Shown: in pieces, positions 1 to 6,006 of the stretch | Layout of the letters: each line of letters opens with the position of its first letter | Position numbering within the stretch: the stretch's first letter is position 1 | Assembly (NCBI GenBank): GCA_945861995.1 | Contig: CAMAWZ010000139.1 | Span: forward strand, 1-6,384 | Reading direction: 5' to 3' | Length of the DNA stretch: 6,384 nt | Source: Pseudorhodobacter antarcticus | Lineage (GTDB): Bacteria; Pseudomonadota; Alphaproteobacteria; Rhodobacterales; Rhodobacteraceae | The notes under the pieces: model-generated | Told to the model about the DNA's origin: nothing | What the model saw: only the letters and a program-made list of their open reading frames with translations | The model's database searches: none | Made by a program: the position numbers and the translations under genes

Positions 1-205
1 CGGCATCAACCTTTTGGGAATTGATAGCGTGCTAAAACCCTTTGCCGCACGGCAAAAGGCATGGGCGCGCATCGCGGCCAGCCTGCCGATGGATAAATTA
101 GACGCGATGATCTTGCCCGCAACCCTTGCCGATGTGCCCGCCCTTGGCGCGGCCATTCTGAAGGGCGAGGTAAAGGGGCGCGTTGTTGTTGATGTAAGCG
201 CCTAA
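1..205 (+). CDS. acuI: Acrylyl-CoA reductase (AcuI/YhdH family), C-terminal fragment
   Basis: This is the last 67 codons of a gene that begins left of the window; the frame reads from base 2 and stops with TAA at 203-205. The visible peptide starts GINLLGIDSV, continues through an RQKAWARIA helix and LPMDKLDAMI, and ends KGEVKGRVVVDVSA. This order matches the C-terminus of the YhdH/AcuI branch of the medium-chain dehydrogenase/reductase family, where LLGIDSV and a final Q/KGR-hydrophobic-V strand are characteristic. AcuI enzymes use NADPH to reduce acrylyl-CoA to propionyl-CoA in the cytoplasm, a step in 3-hydroxypropionate and DMSP-derived acrylate metabolism. The Rossmann and catalytic regions are outside the window, so the exact substrate is inferred from the tail only; a general YhdH-type quinone oxidoreductase is the alternative. 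The next gene starts 17 bases downstream with no terminator visible between, so read-through is likely. Confidence 0.82.
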   Translation, partial: GINLLGIDSVLKPFAARQKAWARIAASLPMDKLDAMILPATLADVPALGAAILKGEVKGRVVVDVSA

Positions 206-222
206 GCGCCGCTTTTTGCGCG

Positions 223-579
223 ATGCCCCCCGCCGCACCCCCCCGCCTGCGCATCCGCATCGTGTTTGACGAAGCGCGGTTTTTTGGCCCAGGCAAAGCG
301 GATTTGCTGGCGGGGATTGCGCGCACGGGTTCTATCGCCGCCGCTGGCCGCGACATGGGGATGAGTTACAAGCGCGCTTGGGATTTGGTGCAGGCGATGA
401 ATGCGATGTTTGCATCCCCCTTGGTGGCAATGGCGCGCGGTGGGGCCAAAGGCGGCGGCGCGACCTTAACATCCGAGGGGGAAAGGGTTTTGGCGCTGTA
501 TCATTTAGTGCAGGACGCCGCCTTGGACGCGGGCGGCGCGGCGCTGCAAGAACTGTCTGCAAAACTATCCGATATATAG
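223..579 (+). CDS. ModE-type winged helix-turn-helix regulator, DNA-binding domain only
   Basis: This 118-residue protein matches the N-terminal DNA-binding domain of the molybdate regulator ModE. Residues about 9-30 (RLRIRIVFDEARFFGPGKADLL) correspond to the start of ModE, followed by the helix-turn-helix GSIAAAGRDMGMSYKRAWDL at about 36-55, the VQAMN helix, and the glycine-rich wing GGAKGGGATLT at about 73-83, with a final helix that dimerises in the family. Full ModE proteins carry about 130 further residues with two MOP/TOBE molybdate-binding modules; none is present here, and the stop (TAG 577-579) follows directly after the helix. It probably binds sites upstream of modA, 94 bases away. 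How it senses molybdate is unknown. The ATG at 223 is the first ATG in frame and gives the expected family N-terminus, but no clear Shine-Dalgarno precedes it, so coupling to the upstream gene is possible. The stop codon lies inside a dyad (570-593) that may be one of its binding sites. Confidence 0.85.
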   Translation: MPPAAPPRLRIRIVFDEARFFGPGKADLLAGIARTGSIAAAGRDMGMSYKRAWDLVQAMNAMFASPLVAMARGGAKGGGATLTSEGERVLALYHLVQDAALDAGGAALQELSAKLSDI

Positions 580-593
580 CTCCGAAAATATCG
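570..593. promoter_or_regulatory. Candidate Mo-box 1 (ModE-type operator) over the regulator's stop codon
   Basis: CGATAT at 570-575 and ATATCG at 588-593 form an exact 6-bp inverted repeat around a 12-base spacer. The left half reads CGATATATA, close to the known ModE half-site, which in E. coli contains CGCTATATA. The location upstream of modA and downstream of a ModE-like gene fits an operator. The right half matches the consensus only over its outer bases, so this is a suggestion from sequence and context, not a confirmed site. Confidence 0.45.
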
Positions 594-594
594 C

Positions 595-625
595 TTGCAG
601 GATTTTGGGCGTTGCGCGATATATT
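595..625 (+). promoter_or_regulatory. Possible modABC promoter
   Basis: TTGCAG at 595-600 could serve as a -35 element. GATATA at 618-623 (17-base spacer) or TATATT at 620-625 (19-base spacer) could be the -10. The -10 lies inside the second dyad (617-640), an arrangement that would let a bound repressor block RNA polymerase. Alphaproteobacterial promoters are poorly conserved, so the assignment is tentative. Confidence 0.3.
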
Positions 626-650
626 TCTTGAAACATATGCCTTTGCGCAA
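612..650. promoter_or_regulatory. Candidate Mo-box 2 with nested inverted repeats, modA leader
   Basis: An inner dyad runs from 619 to 638: ATATATTTC and GAAACATAT are complementary at eight of nine positions around a 2-base centre (628-629). It begins CGATATATT at 617, closely resembling the first box at 570. A second, outer pair of exact arms, TTGCGC at 612-617 and GCGCAA at 645-650, encloses it. The inner part is a plausible ModE-type operator next to modA. If transcription starts upstream, the whole element could also fold in RNA as a hairpin with an asymmetric internal loop. Which reading is right cannot be decided from the sequence. Confidence 0.45.
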
Positions 651-673
651 CCCTTAACCGAAATCCCCCATTC

Positions 674-1432
674 ATGCCCATTGCCCGCTGGATTTTCGCC
701 GCCGCTCTTTGCCTGACGCCAGTGCAGGCTAAGGCCGAAACCGTCACCGTTTTTGCCGCCGCCAGCTTAAAGTCGGCGCTAACCGCCGTGGGCGATGTTT
801 GGGCTGCGCAGACGGGCAATGCGGTGGCCTATTCCTTTGCGGGCACTTCGGCATTGGCCACCCAAATCGCCCAAGGCGCGCCTGCGGATGTGTTTATCGC
901 GGCCTCGGTCGATTGGATGGATAGTCTGGCTGAAAGCGGCGACATTCGCACGGGCACACGCCGCGATATTTTGGGCAATAGTTTGGTATTGATCGCCCAC
1001 GGCGCGGGCGCGGCCCCTGTAACGCTGGATGCAAGCCTTGATTTGGCGGCGCTGCTTGGGGGCGGCAAACTGGCAATGGCGCTGGTCGATAGCGTGCCTG
1101 CGGGGCAATATGGCAAAGAGGCACTGACATCGCTGAACCTGTGGGACAGTATCGCATCCCAAGTGGCGCAGGCCGAAAACGTTGTGGGCGCGCTGAATTT
1201 TGTCTCCGCTGGCGAGGCCCCATTGGGCATTGTTTATAAAACCGATGCCAAAGGTGTGGCCAATGTTTCCATAATCGGCACCTTCCCTGCAACCAGCCAT
1301 AAGCCCATAACCTACCCTGCCGCCATCACTTCGGTCAGCGCCAGCGCGGCGGCGGCAGATTTCTTGGCCTTTGTGGCATCAGATCAGGCGGGCGAAATTT
1401 GGCAAGACGCGGGGTTTGTGGTTTTGAAATGA
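674..1432 (+). CDS. modA: Molybdate ABC transporter substrate-binding protein ModA
   Basis: This 252-residue periplasmic protein captures molybdate (and probably tungstate) and delivers it to ModB. Residues 1-21 form a Sec signal peptide ending QAKA, so the mature protein probably starts at ETVTVFAAASL. Anion-binding loops known from ModA are recognisable: Ser31 in FAAASLKSAL, Ser59 in SFAGTSAL, the VPAGQYGKEAL loop at 141-151, ENVVGAL at 168-174, and Tyr188 in GIVYKTDA. The late FPATSHKPITYPAAI segment (204-218) is also typical. Length is normal for the family. The ATG at 674 is chosen because it gives a complete signal peptide; no strong ribosome-binding site is visible. Its stop overlaps the modB start as ATGA (1429-1432), so the two are probably translationally coupled. 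Expression is likely controlled by the dyads at 570-650. Confidence 0.96.
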   Translation: MPIARWIFAAALCLTPVQAKAETVTVFAAASLKSALTAVGDVWAAQTGNAVAYSFAGTSALATQIAQGAPADVFIAASVDWMDSLAESGDIRTGTRRDILGNSLVLIAHGAGAAPVTLDASLDLAALLGGGKLAMALVDSVPAGQYGKEALTSLNLWDSIASQVAQAENVVGALNFVSAGEAPLGIVYKTDAKGVANVSIIGTFPATSHKPITYPAAITSVSASAAAADFLAFVASDQAGEIWQDAGFVVLK

Positions 1433-2136
1433 TAGATGCGGCAGGCTGGCTTGGCCCAGATGAATGGGAAGCGGTGCGCCTGTCACTGCAGGTGGCCGCA
1501 TGGGCGACAGTTGCCAGCCTGCCCTTGGCGCTGCTGGCGGCATATGCGCTGGCGCGGTGGTCTTTCTGGGGCAAATCCCTGCTGAACGGGATTGTGCATT
1601 TGCCGCTGATCCTGCCGCCTGTTGTCACGGGTTATATCTTGCTGCGCGTCTTTGGGCGGCGCGGGGTTTTGGGCGGTTGGCTGGAGGATGCCTTTGGCAT
1701 TGTGCTGTCTTTTCATTGGACAGGCGCAGGCCTTGCTGCCGCTGTCATGGCCTTTCCGCTGACAGTGCGCGCCATCCGCCTGTCAATCGAGGCGATTGAT
1801 ACGCGGATTGAAAACAGCGCCGCAACCTTGGGCGCAGCGCCAATTTGGGTGTTTGCCACCATCACCTTGCCCCTTGCCCTGCCCGGCATCATCGCAGGCG
1901 CGATCCTTGGCTTTGCCAAAGCCTTGGGCGAATTTGGCGCAACCATCACTTTTGTCGGCGCAATCCCTGGGCAGACGCAAACCATCCCTTCGGCGATCTA
2001 TGTCTTTTTGCAATCGCCTGATGGCGGGCAAGGCGCGCTGCGGCTGGTAGTTTTGTCCGTTGTAATTGCGATGACCGCGCTGATAGCATCCGAATGGGTG
2101 GCACGGCGCGCGGCGGCATGGGTGCGCGGCACATGA
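1429..2136 (+). CDS. modB: Molybdate ABC transporter permease ModB
   Basis: This 235-residue inner-membrane protein forms the translocation pathway of the molybdate importer, working as a dimer with ModC. It has about five hydrophobic spans: roughly residues 16-42, 52-75, 98-116, 148-166 and 204-222. The cytoplasmic EAA loop that docks on the ATPase lies at about 129-154 (NSAATLGAAPIWVFATITLP), with the conserved Gly at 135. The motif GFAKALGEFGATITFVG (161-177) is characteristic of ModB/CysT-type permeases. The ATG at 1429 overlaps the modA stop; an in-frame TTG at 1399 would add ten residues lying wholly inside modA and is less likely. The 3' end overlaps modC in the same ATGA manner at 2133-2136. 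Length and order match standard ModB. Confidence 0.96.
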   Translation: MIDAAGWLGPDEWEAVRLSLQVAAWATVASLPLALLAAYALARWSFWGKSLLNGIVHLPLILPPVVTGYILLRVFGRRGVLGGWLEDAFGIVLSFHWTGAGLAAAVMAFPLTVRAIRLSIEAIDTRIENSAATLGAAPIWVFATITLPLALPGIIAGAILGFAKALGEFGATITFVGAIPGQTQTIPSAIYVFLQSPDGGQGALRLVVLSVVIAMTALIASEWVARRAAAWVRGT

Positions 2137-3200
2137 CCCTGCAAGTGGACATCAAGGCGCAGTTGGGCGCATTTTTGCTGGATGTTCAATTTGCTGCGCC
2201 CGCTGGCGTGACCGTTCTGTTCGGCCCGTCGGGCTGCGGGAAATCATCGGTTATCAATGCCATAGCGGGGCTGATCCGCCCTGATCAAGGCCAGATCATC
2301 TGCGCCACTCGCCCTTTGTTTGATAGCGCGGCGCGGGTGAACCTGCACCCCCACCGCCGCCGCCTTGGCGTGATCTTCCAAGACGCGCGCCTGTTTCCTC
2401 ACCTAATCGTGCAGCAAAACCTAACCTATGGGCGCTGGTTTGCGGGCAGGCGCAGGCAGGGCCCAAGCCTGCAAGATGTCACCGATCTTTTGGGCATTGG
2501 CCATTTGCTGCACCGCCGCCCTGCCGCCCTGTCAGGGGGTGAGGCGGCGCGCGTGGCCATAGGGCGCGCGCTGCTATCTGCCCCCGATATGATCCTTGCA
2601 GACGAGCCACTCGCCGCGCTGGACGAAGCCCGCCGCGCCGAAATACTGCCCTATTTCATCGCCCTGCGCGATGCGGCCTTGGTTCCGATGATCTATGTCA
2701 GCCATTCGGTCACCGAGGTGGCACAATTGGCCACCACTGTTGTGGCCATGGGCGGCGGGCGTGTTATTGCCGTGGGCAGCGCCGCCGACATCTTTGGCCG
2801 CAGCGATGTTATGGGCGCAAATGCCAGCGCATTGCTGCCCGCGCGCATTGTCGGGCATCATGCCGATGGTCTATCTGAACTGGTCTGCGCGGCGGGTCAT
2901 GTCTTTGTGCCACACATGAACGCGGCCATCGGCACATCGCATATGCTGCGCATCCATGCGGGCGATATTACACTGGCGCGCAGCCAGCCCAGCGGCCTGT
3001 CGGCCTTGAACATTCTGAGCGGCGAAATTTGCAGGATTGAGGCGCAAAGTGACGGCGCGGTAATGGTGAGTTTGCGCGCGGGGGATGCCACGATCTGCGC
3101 CCGCATCACCCAGCGGTCATGCACGTCTATGGGGCTGGACATGGGCCAAACCTGCTTTGCCATTGTCAAATCGCTGTCCTTGGCAAAAGGCGAACCTTGA
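2133..3200 (+). CDS. modC: Molybdate ABC transporter ATP-binding protein ModC with C-terminal MOP domain
   Basis: This 355-residue cytoplasmic ATPase powers ModB. The nucleotide-binding domain shows Walker A GPSGCGKS (31-38), the Q-loop at Gln83 in IFQDARLFPH, the signature LSGGE (133-137), Walker B MILADE (153-158), the D-loop ALDE (162-165) and the switch His191 in YVSHS. The signature is followed by AAR rather than the common KQR, an unusual but probably tolerated change. A C-terminal molybdate-binding MOP/TOBE domain spans about 288-350, starting at SALNILSGEI. In ModC proteins this domain can bind intracellular molybdate and inhibit transport. ATG 2133 is chosen because it overlaps the modB stop and gives a normal ModC N-terminus (MTLQVDIKAQ); an in-frame ATG at 2094 would add 13 atypical residues inside modB. 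It is the last gene of modABC and converges on the hexosaminidase gene. Confidence 0.96.
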   Translation: MTLQVDIKAQLGAFLLDVQFAAPAGVTVLFGPSGCGKSSVINAIAGLIRPDQGQIICATRPLFDSAARVNLHPHRRRLGVIFQDARLFPHLIVQQNLTYGRWFAGRRRQGPSLQDVTDLLGIGHLLHRRPAALSGGEAARVAIGRALLSAPDMILADEPLAALDEARRAEILPYFIALRDAALVPMIYVSHSVTEVAQLATTVVAMGGGRVIAVGSAADIFGRSDVMGANASALLPARIVGHHADGLSELVCAAGHVFVPHMNAAIGTSHMLRIHAGDITLARSQPSGLSALNILSGEICRIEAQSDGAVMVSLRAGDATICARITQRSCTSMGLDMGQTCFAIVKSLSLAKGEP

Positions 3201-3203
3201 ATC

Positions 3204-3232
3204 GGGCGCGGGCTAAAGCGGCCCAAGCGCCC
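3204..3232. terminator. GC-rich hairpin between convergent genes, possible bidirectional terminator
   Basis: GGGCGC (3204-3209) plus GGGC (3210-3213) pair with GCCC (3221-3224) and GCGCCC (3227-3232), giving a ten-pair stem with a 2-base AA bulge and a 7-base loop. It sits four bases past the modC stop and covers the last codons and stop of the convergent hexosaminidase gene. No run of T follows on either strand, so it is not a classical intrinsic terminator. It could still end transcription weakly or protect 3' ends of the convergent mRNAs. Confidence 0.4.
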
Positions 3233-5045
3233 AGTTCATCGCGGCAAAGAGGGGCGCATAATACGGGATCACAGCGCGCAGTTGGGCGGGGGTGGTGACG
3301 CCCTGTCGCTCCCACGCTTTGCAGGCCAGCCCAAAAATGCGCGGGGCGATCATCGCCTCGGCTTGGGTGTCTGCGGTGGTAAACTCGCCCCAAAAACAGC
3401 CCTGCACGCCCAAAACGCGCGGGGCAATATCTGGGCTGCCGTCAGGAGCAGGATCCCAGCTTAGGGTATTGTCCAAGGGTAAAACCCCCGCCCACCGTGC
3501 GCCCCAGTCATCCGCATCCGCGCTATGGGCCAAATCAAAATACGTGTGCGGCGCGGGGCACATCACCACGTCATATCCCGCGCGGGCAGCCGCCACGCCT
3601 GGGCCCTGCCCTGTCCAACTGAACAGCAGCGCACCATGGCCGATACCGCCATTCTTGCCCTTGGCCGCTTCTTCCCATGCGGCGGCGCGAATGCCGCGCG
3701 CGGCCAAACGCGCGGCCAGTATCTCCATCATCCACCCTTGCACATCGGCCCAAGTATCCAGCCCTTCGCGCGCCATCAACGCGTGCACTGCAGGGCTGCC
3801 CTCCCACGCGCCATGGGGTGCTTCGTCACAACCAAGGTGCAAAATTGGCATAGGAAACAGGCTGGATACCTCGTCCATGATGGCGGGCAGAACATCCCAT
3901 GTGGACGGCATGGCGGGGTTGACGATATTGTCGAGATAGCCCTGCACGGACATCTCTTCGCCATTATCGCCTGGATCCCGCAAACCAGGAATCGCCTTGA
4001 TCAGCGCATGGGAATGGGCGGGAATTTCAATTTCGGGCAGAACCTGAATATGCAAGGCCGCCGCGTGCGCCAACACACGCGCCACATCGGCGCGGCTGTA
4101 ACTGCCCCCCGCAGATATGCCCCCTCCAAAAACGCCCGGCATCAAATGACCCTCGCCGCGCAGCGCGGTTTTGCTGGCAAGATCGGGATAGGAGTGCAGT
4201 TCCAAGCGAAACGCCTCGTCATCGGCGAAATGCCAATGAAAGCGGTTCAGTTTCAGCAGAGCCATCACATCCAAAAGGCGCAGAATGAAATCGACCGAAA
4301 AGAAATGCCGTGCGCAATCTAAATGCTGACCGCGCCAGCCAAAGCGCGGGGCATCAGTGATGGTGCCGCAAGGAAGCTGGCCGCGCGTTGCCTCGCGCAG
4401 GGTCAGCAGCGTGATCGCCGCGTAATGCGCGCCCGCCGCCCCCCCTGCAGTGATGGTCAGGCCCGCAGGCATGATTGTGAGAACATAGCCTTCGGCGGGC
4501 AAGGCAGGGTCGATCACGGGGCGCGCGTCGTACCCGTCAGGGGCGGTTAGCGGCGCAAGGCCCATGCGCCGCGCCAAGGCATCGGCCCCGACAAAGGCAG
4601 GGTCGGGGCGCAGGGCGGCAAAAGCCAATGCGCCGCCCGATCCTTGCCAGTTTTGCGGCGGCGGGATCAGCGGCAGGGTTTGCGCAGGCAAAGGCGCGGC
4701 GGCAGGCATCGAAGCCAGATGCACACCCAAATCAAACCCCGCAGGCAAAGGGTGCGCCGTTTTGCCCACCCGCAAATAGGCGCCAAGCGGCAGCCAAGCG
4801 CGATTTTTCGGGCTGTAATCTGGGTGATCATAGGCCAGCACAAGGCGATGGATTTGCCCTGCCGCAATGTCGGGCAAGACCACCTCGCCATAGCCCGCAA
4901 GGCGGCGCTGCAGCACGCCCCCGTCTATAACACGCGGCGCGGCAAGCAGGGAAAAACACAAAACAGGGGCGGCAAGCGCCGTGTCACTGCCAATATCACA
5001 GATGATTTGCGCACCATCGATGCGGGCGGAAAAGCCTAGGTTCAT
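3213..5045 (-). CDS. GH20 beta-N-acetylhexosaminidase, probably cytoplasmic
   Basis: This 610-residue glycoside hydrolase family 20 enzyme is predicted to release terminal beta-linked GlcNAc or GalNAc by substrate-assisted catalysis. Residues 1 to about 115 are a domain I do not recognise. About 123-230 resemble the GH20b alpha/beta domain (IPPPQNW ... YVLTI ... GAHYAAITLLTL). The catalytic barrel starts at about 234: WRGQHLDCARHFF (237-249, substrate-binding Arg238), HWHFADDEAFR (270-280), PEIEIPAHSHA (337-347), and HLGCDE (403-408), where Asp407-Glu408 are the catalytic pair. Trp457, Tyr502, Trp530 and GVQGCFWGE (546-554) match the sugar-binding pocket. The N-terminus MNLGFSARIDG is not a signal peptide, so the substrate must be imported first. 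The start ATG (5043-5045) overlaps the stop of the upstream GntR-type gene as ATGA, implying coupled translation. The divergent sugar-transporter gene fits a role in intracellular breakdown of amino-sugar oligosaccharides. Confidence 0.92.
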   Translation of the reverse strand: MNLGFSARIDGAQIICDIGSDTALAAPVLCFSLLAAPRVIDGGVLQRRLAGYGEVVLPDIAAGQIHRLVLAYDHPDYSPKNRAWLPLGAYLRVGKTAHPLPAGFDLGVHLASMPAAAPLPAQTLPLIPPPQNWQGSGGALAFAALRPDPAFVGADALARRMGLAPLTAPDGYDARPVIDPALPAEGYVLTIMPAGLTITAGGAAGAHYAAITLLTLREATRGQLPCGTITDAPRFGWRGQHLDCARHFFSVDFILRLLDVMALLKLNRFHWHFADDEAFRLELHSYPDLASKTALRGEGHLMPGVFGGGISAGGSYSRADVARVLAHAAALHIQVLPEIEIPAHSHALIKAIPGLRDPGDNGEEMSVQGYLDNIVNPAMPSTWDVLPAIMDEVSSLFPMPILHLGCDEAPHGAWEGSPAVHALMAREGLDTWADVQGWMMEILAARLAARGIRAAAWEEAAKGKNGGIGHGALLFSWTGQGPGVAAARAGYDVVMCPAPHTYFDLAHSADADDWGARWAGVLPLDNTLSWDPAPDGSPDIAPRVLGVQGCFWGEFTTADTQAEAMIAPRIFGLACKAWERQGVTTPAQLRAVIPYYAPLFAAMNWALGPL

Positions 5046-5803
5046 GATGCATCCAATCGTAATTCTGCAATGAAATCATAGATATCAGACCGATACAGAC
5101 CGCGCGTAAACTCAATGGGTCGCCCGCTGGGCAAATAGGCGGTACGATCAATGCGCAGCACCGCCGCCCCATCTACAAGGTTCAACAGCCGCGCATCGTC
5201 TCCGCCCAAATTTACGGCCGTGATCCGCTGCACCGCGCGCGTGGGGGCCACGTTGCGCGCGCGCAGAACATCGTAAAGCGAAACGTCGACCATGTCTGGA
5301 TCGGGCAGAATATCGCGCAGCAGCGAAGATCGCTCTAGCGCCATCGGCACATCATCGGCAAAGCGCAGCCGCTCGACCCGAGATAGGGCTTCACTGCCAG
5401 ACAGACCCAGCGCAATTTGCTCGTCAGGGCTTGGCGGCGCAATGCCGCGCTGCAAAATGCGGCTGCTGGAGGTTTTGCCGCGCTGGCGCATATATTCGGT
5501 AAAAGACATCAGCGCCGATAGGGAATGTTCCATTTTCAGGCGCGGCGCGCGCACAAACGTGCCCGCGCCGCGCCGCTGTTCCAGCAGACTGTCTTCGACC
5601 AACTGTGCCACGGCTTTGCGGACAGTTACGCGGCTGACTTCGGCAATTTCAGCAAGCTCTCGCTCGGGCGGCAGTTGCGATTGCGCCGCCATTTCGCCCG
5701 ATGTGATTGCCGCAAGCAAATGCCGATAAAGCTGTTCATAGCGCGGCCCCTGCCCCGCGCGCAGCCACGCCGTGGGCCGAAATATCGCCAAATGATCCTG
5801 CAT
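5042..5803 (-). CDS. GntR/HutC-family transcriptional regulator with UTRA domain (NagQ/NagR-like)
   Basis: This 253-residue regulator has a winged helix-turn-helix at about 20-86: PRYEQLYRHLL, then SQLPPERELAE, VSRVTVRKAVAQLVEDSLLEQ and the wing RRGAGTFV. A UTRA effector-binding domain follows at about 95-245, recognised by SFTEYMRQRG (100-109), VERLRF, MALERSSLL (154-162), SLYDVL and IEFTRGLYRSD (230-240). Characterised relatives of the NagR/NagQ type repress amino-sugar genes and are released by phosphorylated amino sugars; the exact effector here is inferred from the adjoining GH20 gene. The start is taken as ATG 5801-5803; a TTG at 5815 in the same frame would add four residues and has no better support. 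On the minus strand, GGGGGCGG lies just upstream as a possible ribosome-binding site. The gene heads an operon with the hexosaminidase and probably also controls the divergent transporter through the TTGGTA elements. Confidence 0.9.
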   Translation of the reverse strand: MQDHLAIFRPTAWLRAGQGPRYEQLYRHLLAAITSGEMAAQSQLPPERELAEIAEVSRVTVRKAVAQLVEDSLLEQRRGAGTFVRAPRLKMEHSLSALMSFTEYMRQRGKTSSSRILQRGIAPPSPDEQIALGLSGSEALSRVERLRFADDVPMALERSSLLRDILPDPDMVDVSLYDVLRARNVAPTRAVQRITAVNLGGDDARLLNLVDGAAVLRIDRTAYLPSGRPIEFTRGLYRSDIYDFIAELRLDAS

Positions 5804-5815
5804 TACCGCCCCCAA

Positions 5816-5841
5816 ATTGGTATTATTATTGCATTACCAAT
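5816..5841. promoter_or_regulatory. Candidate operator 1: ATTGGTA/TACCAAT inverted repeat
   Basis: ATTGGTA at 5816-5822 and TACCAAT at 5835-5841 are exact 7-bp inverted arms separated by 12 bases. The element lies 13 bases upstream of the regulator's ATG, where a bound protein could block its own transcription. HutC-type operators usually have TGGT/ACCA halves, but with a much shorter gap, so the arms may belong to separate sites. The neighbouring GntR-family protein is the obvious candidate binder, by inference only. Confidence 0.5.
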
Positions 5842-5901
5842 ATCTGCGTCTTTCGTCTATTGGAATGATTTTTCGGCCCAAAACAAGGGAAATCTATGCT
5901 G

Positions 5902-5930
5902 TTACAAATTTTTTTCAACTTTGGTATTAT
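5902..5930 (+). promoter_or_regulatory. Possible promoter of the sugar-transporter operon
   Basis: TTACAA at 5902-5907 and TATTAT at 5925-5930, 17 bases apart, form a plausible -35/-10 pair reading toward the permease gene. The -10 overlaps the TTGGTA element at 5921-5926, consistent with repression by a protein bound there. The -35 matches the consensus at only three of six positions, so this is tentative. No convincing promoter for the minus-strand regulator could be chosen over several weak options. Confidence 0.35.
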
Positions 5931-5959
5931 ATTGGTAGCATTAGGAATTGATTTTGGTA
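5920..5959. promoter_or_regulatory. Candidate operator 2: three direct TTGGTA repeats
   Basis: TTGGTA occurs at 5921-5926, 5932-5937 and 5954-5959, all on the plus strand, with start spacings of 11 and 22 bases, about one and two helical turns. The sequence TTGGTATTAT at 5921-5930 exactly repeats 5817-5826, and GCATTA follows each copy (5938-5943 and 5831-5836). The cluster sits 48-87 bases upstream of the permease start. The spacing suggests binding on one face of the DNA, perhaps by the adjacent GntR-type regulator. Confidence 0.5.
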
Positions 5960-6006
5960 TCTTTAGCTCATCGCTGCGATTCGCGCAGGCTTGGGGGATG
6001 TACAGA

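Noticed and set aside
403..483. Possible frameshift that had removed MOP domains from the ModE-like protein
   Set aside because: The frame is uninterrupted to its natural stop, and the DNA after the stop is promoter-like and followed within 94 bases by modA, leaving no room for lost domains.
600..673. Molybdenum cofactor riboswitch in the modA leader
   Set aside because: The leader is short and offers only one nested hairpin; the multi-helix structure of that riboswitch class is not apparent.
779..1300. Minus-strand open frame (173 codons) opposite modA
   Set aside because: It is antisense to a complete, well-conserved modA, and its translation resembles no family I know.
3525..4322. Long plus-strand open frame (265 codons) opposite the GH20 gene
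   Set aside because: It lies wholly antisense to a gene with all GH20 motifs, its translation is rich in Arg, His and Gln without recognisable domains, and GC-rich DNA commonly leaves such frames open.
5525..5938. Plus-strand open frame opposite the GntR-type gene and running into the control region
   Set aside because: Most of it is the complement of the winged-helix coding region, and it shows no family resemblance or ribosome-binding site.
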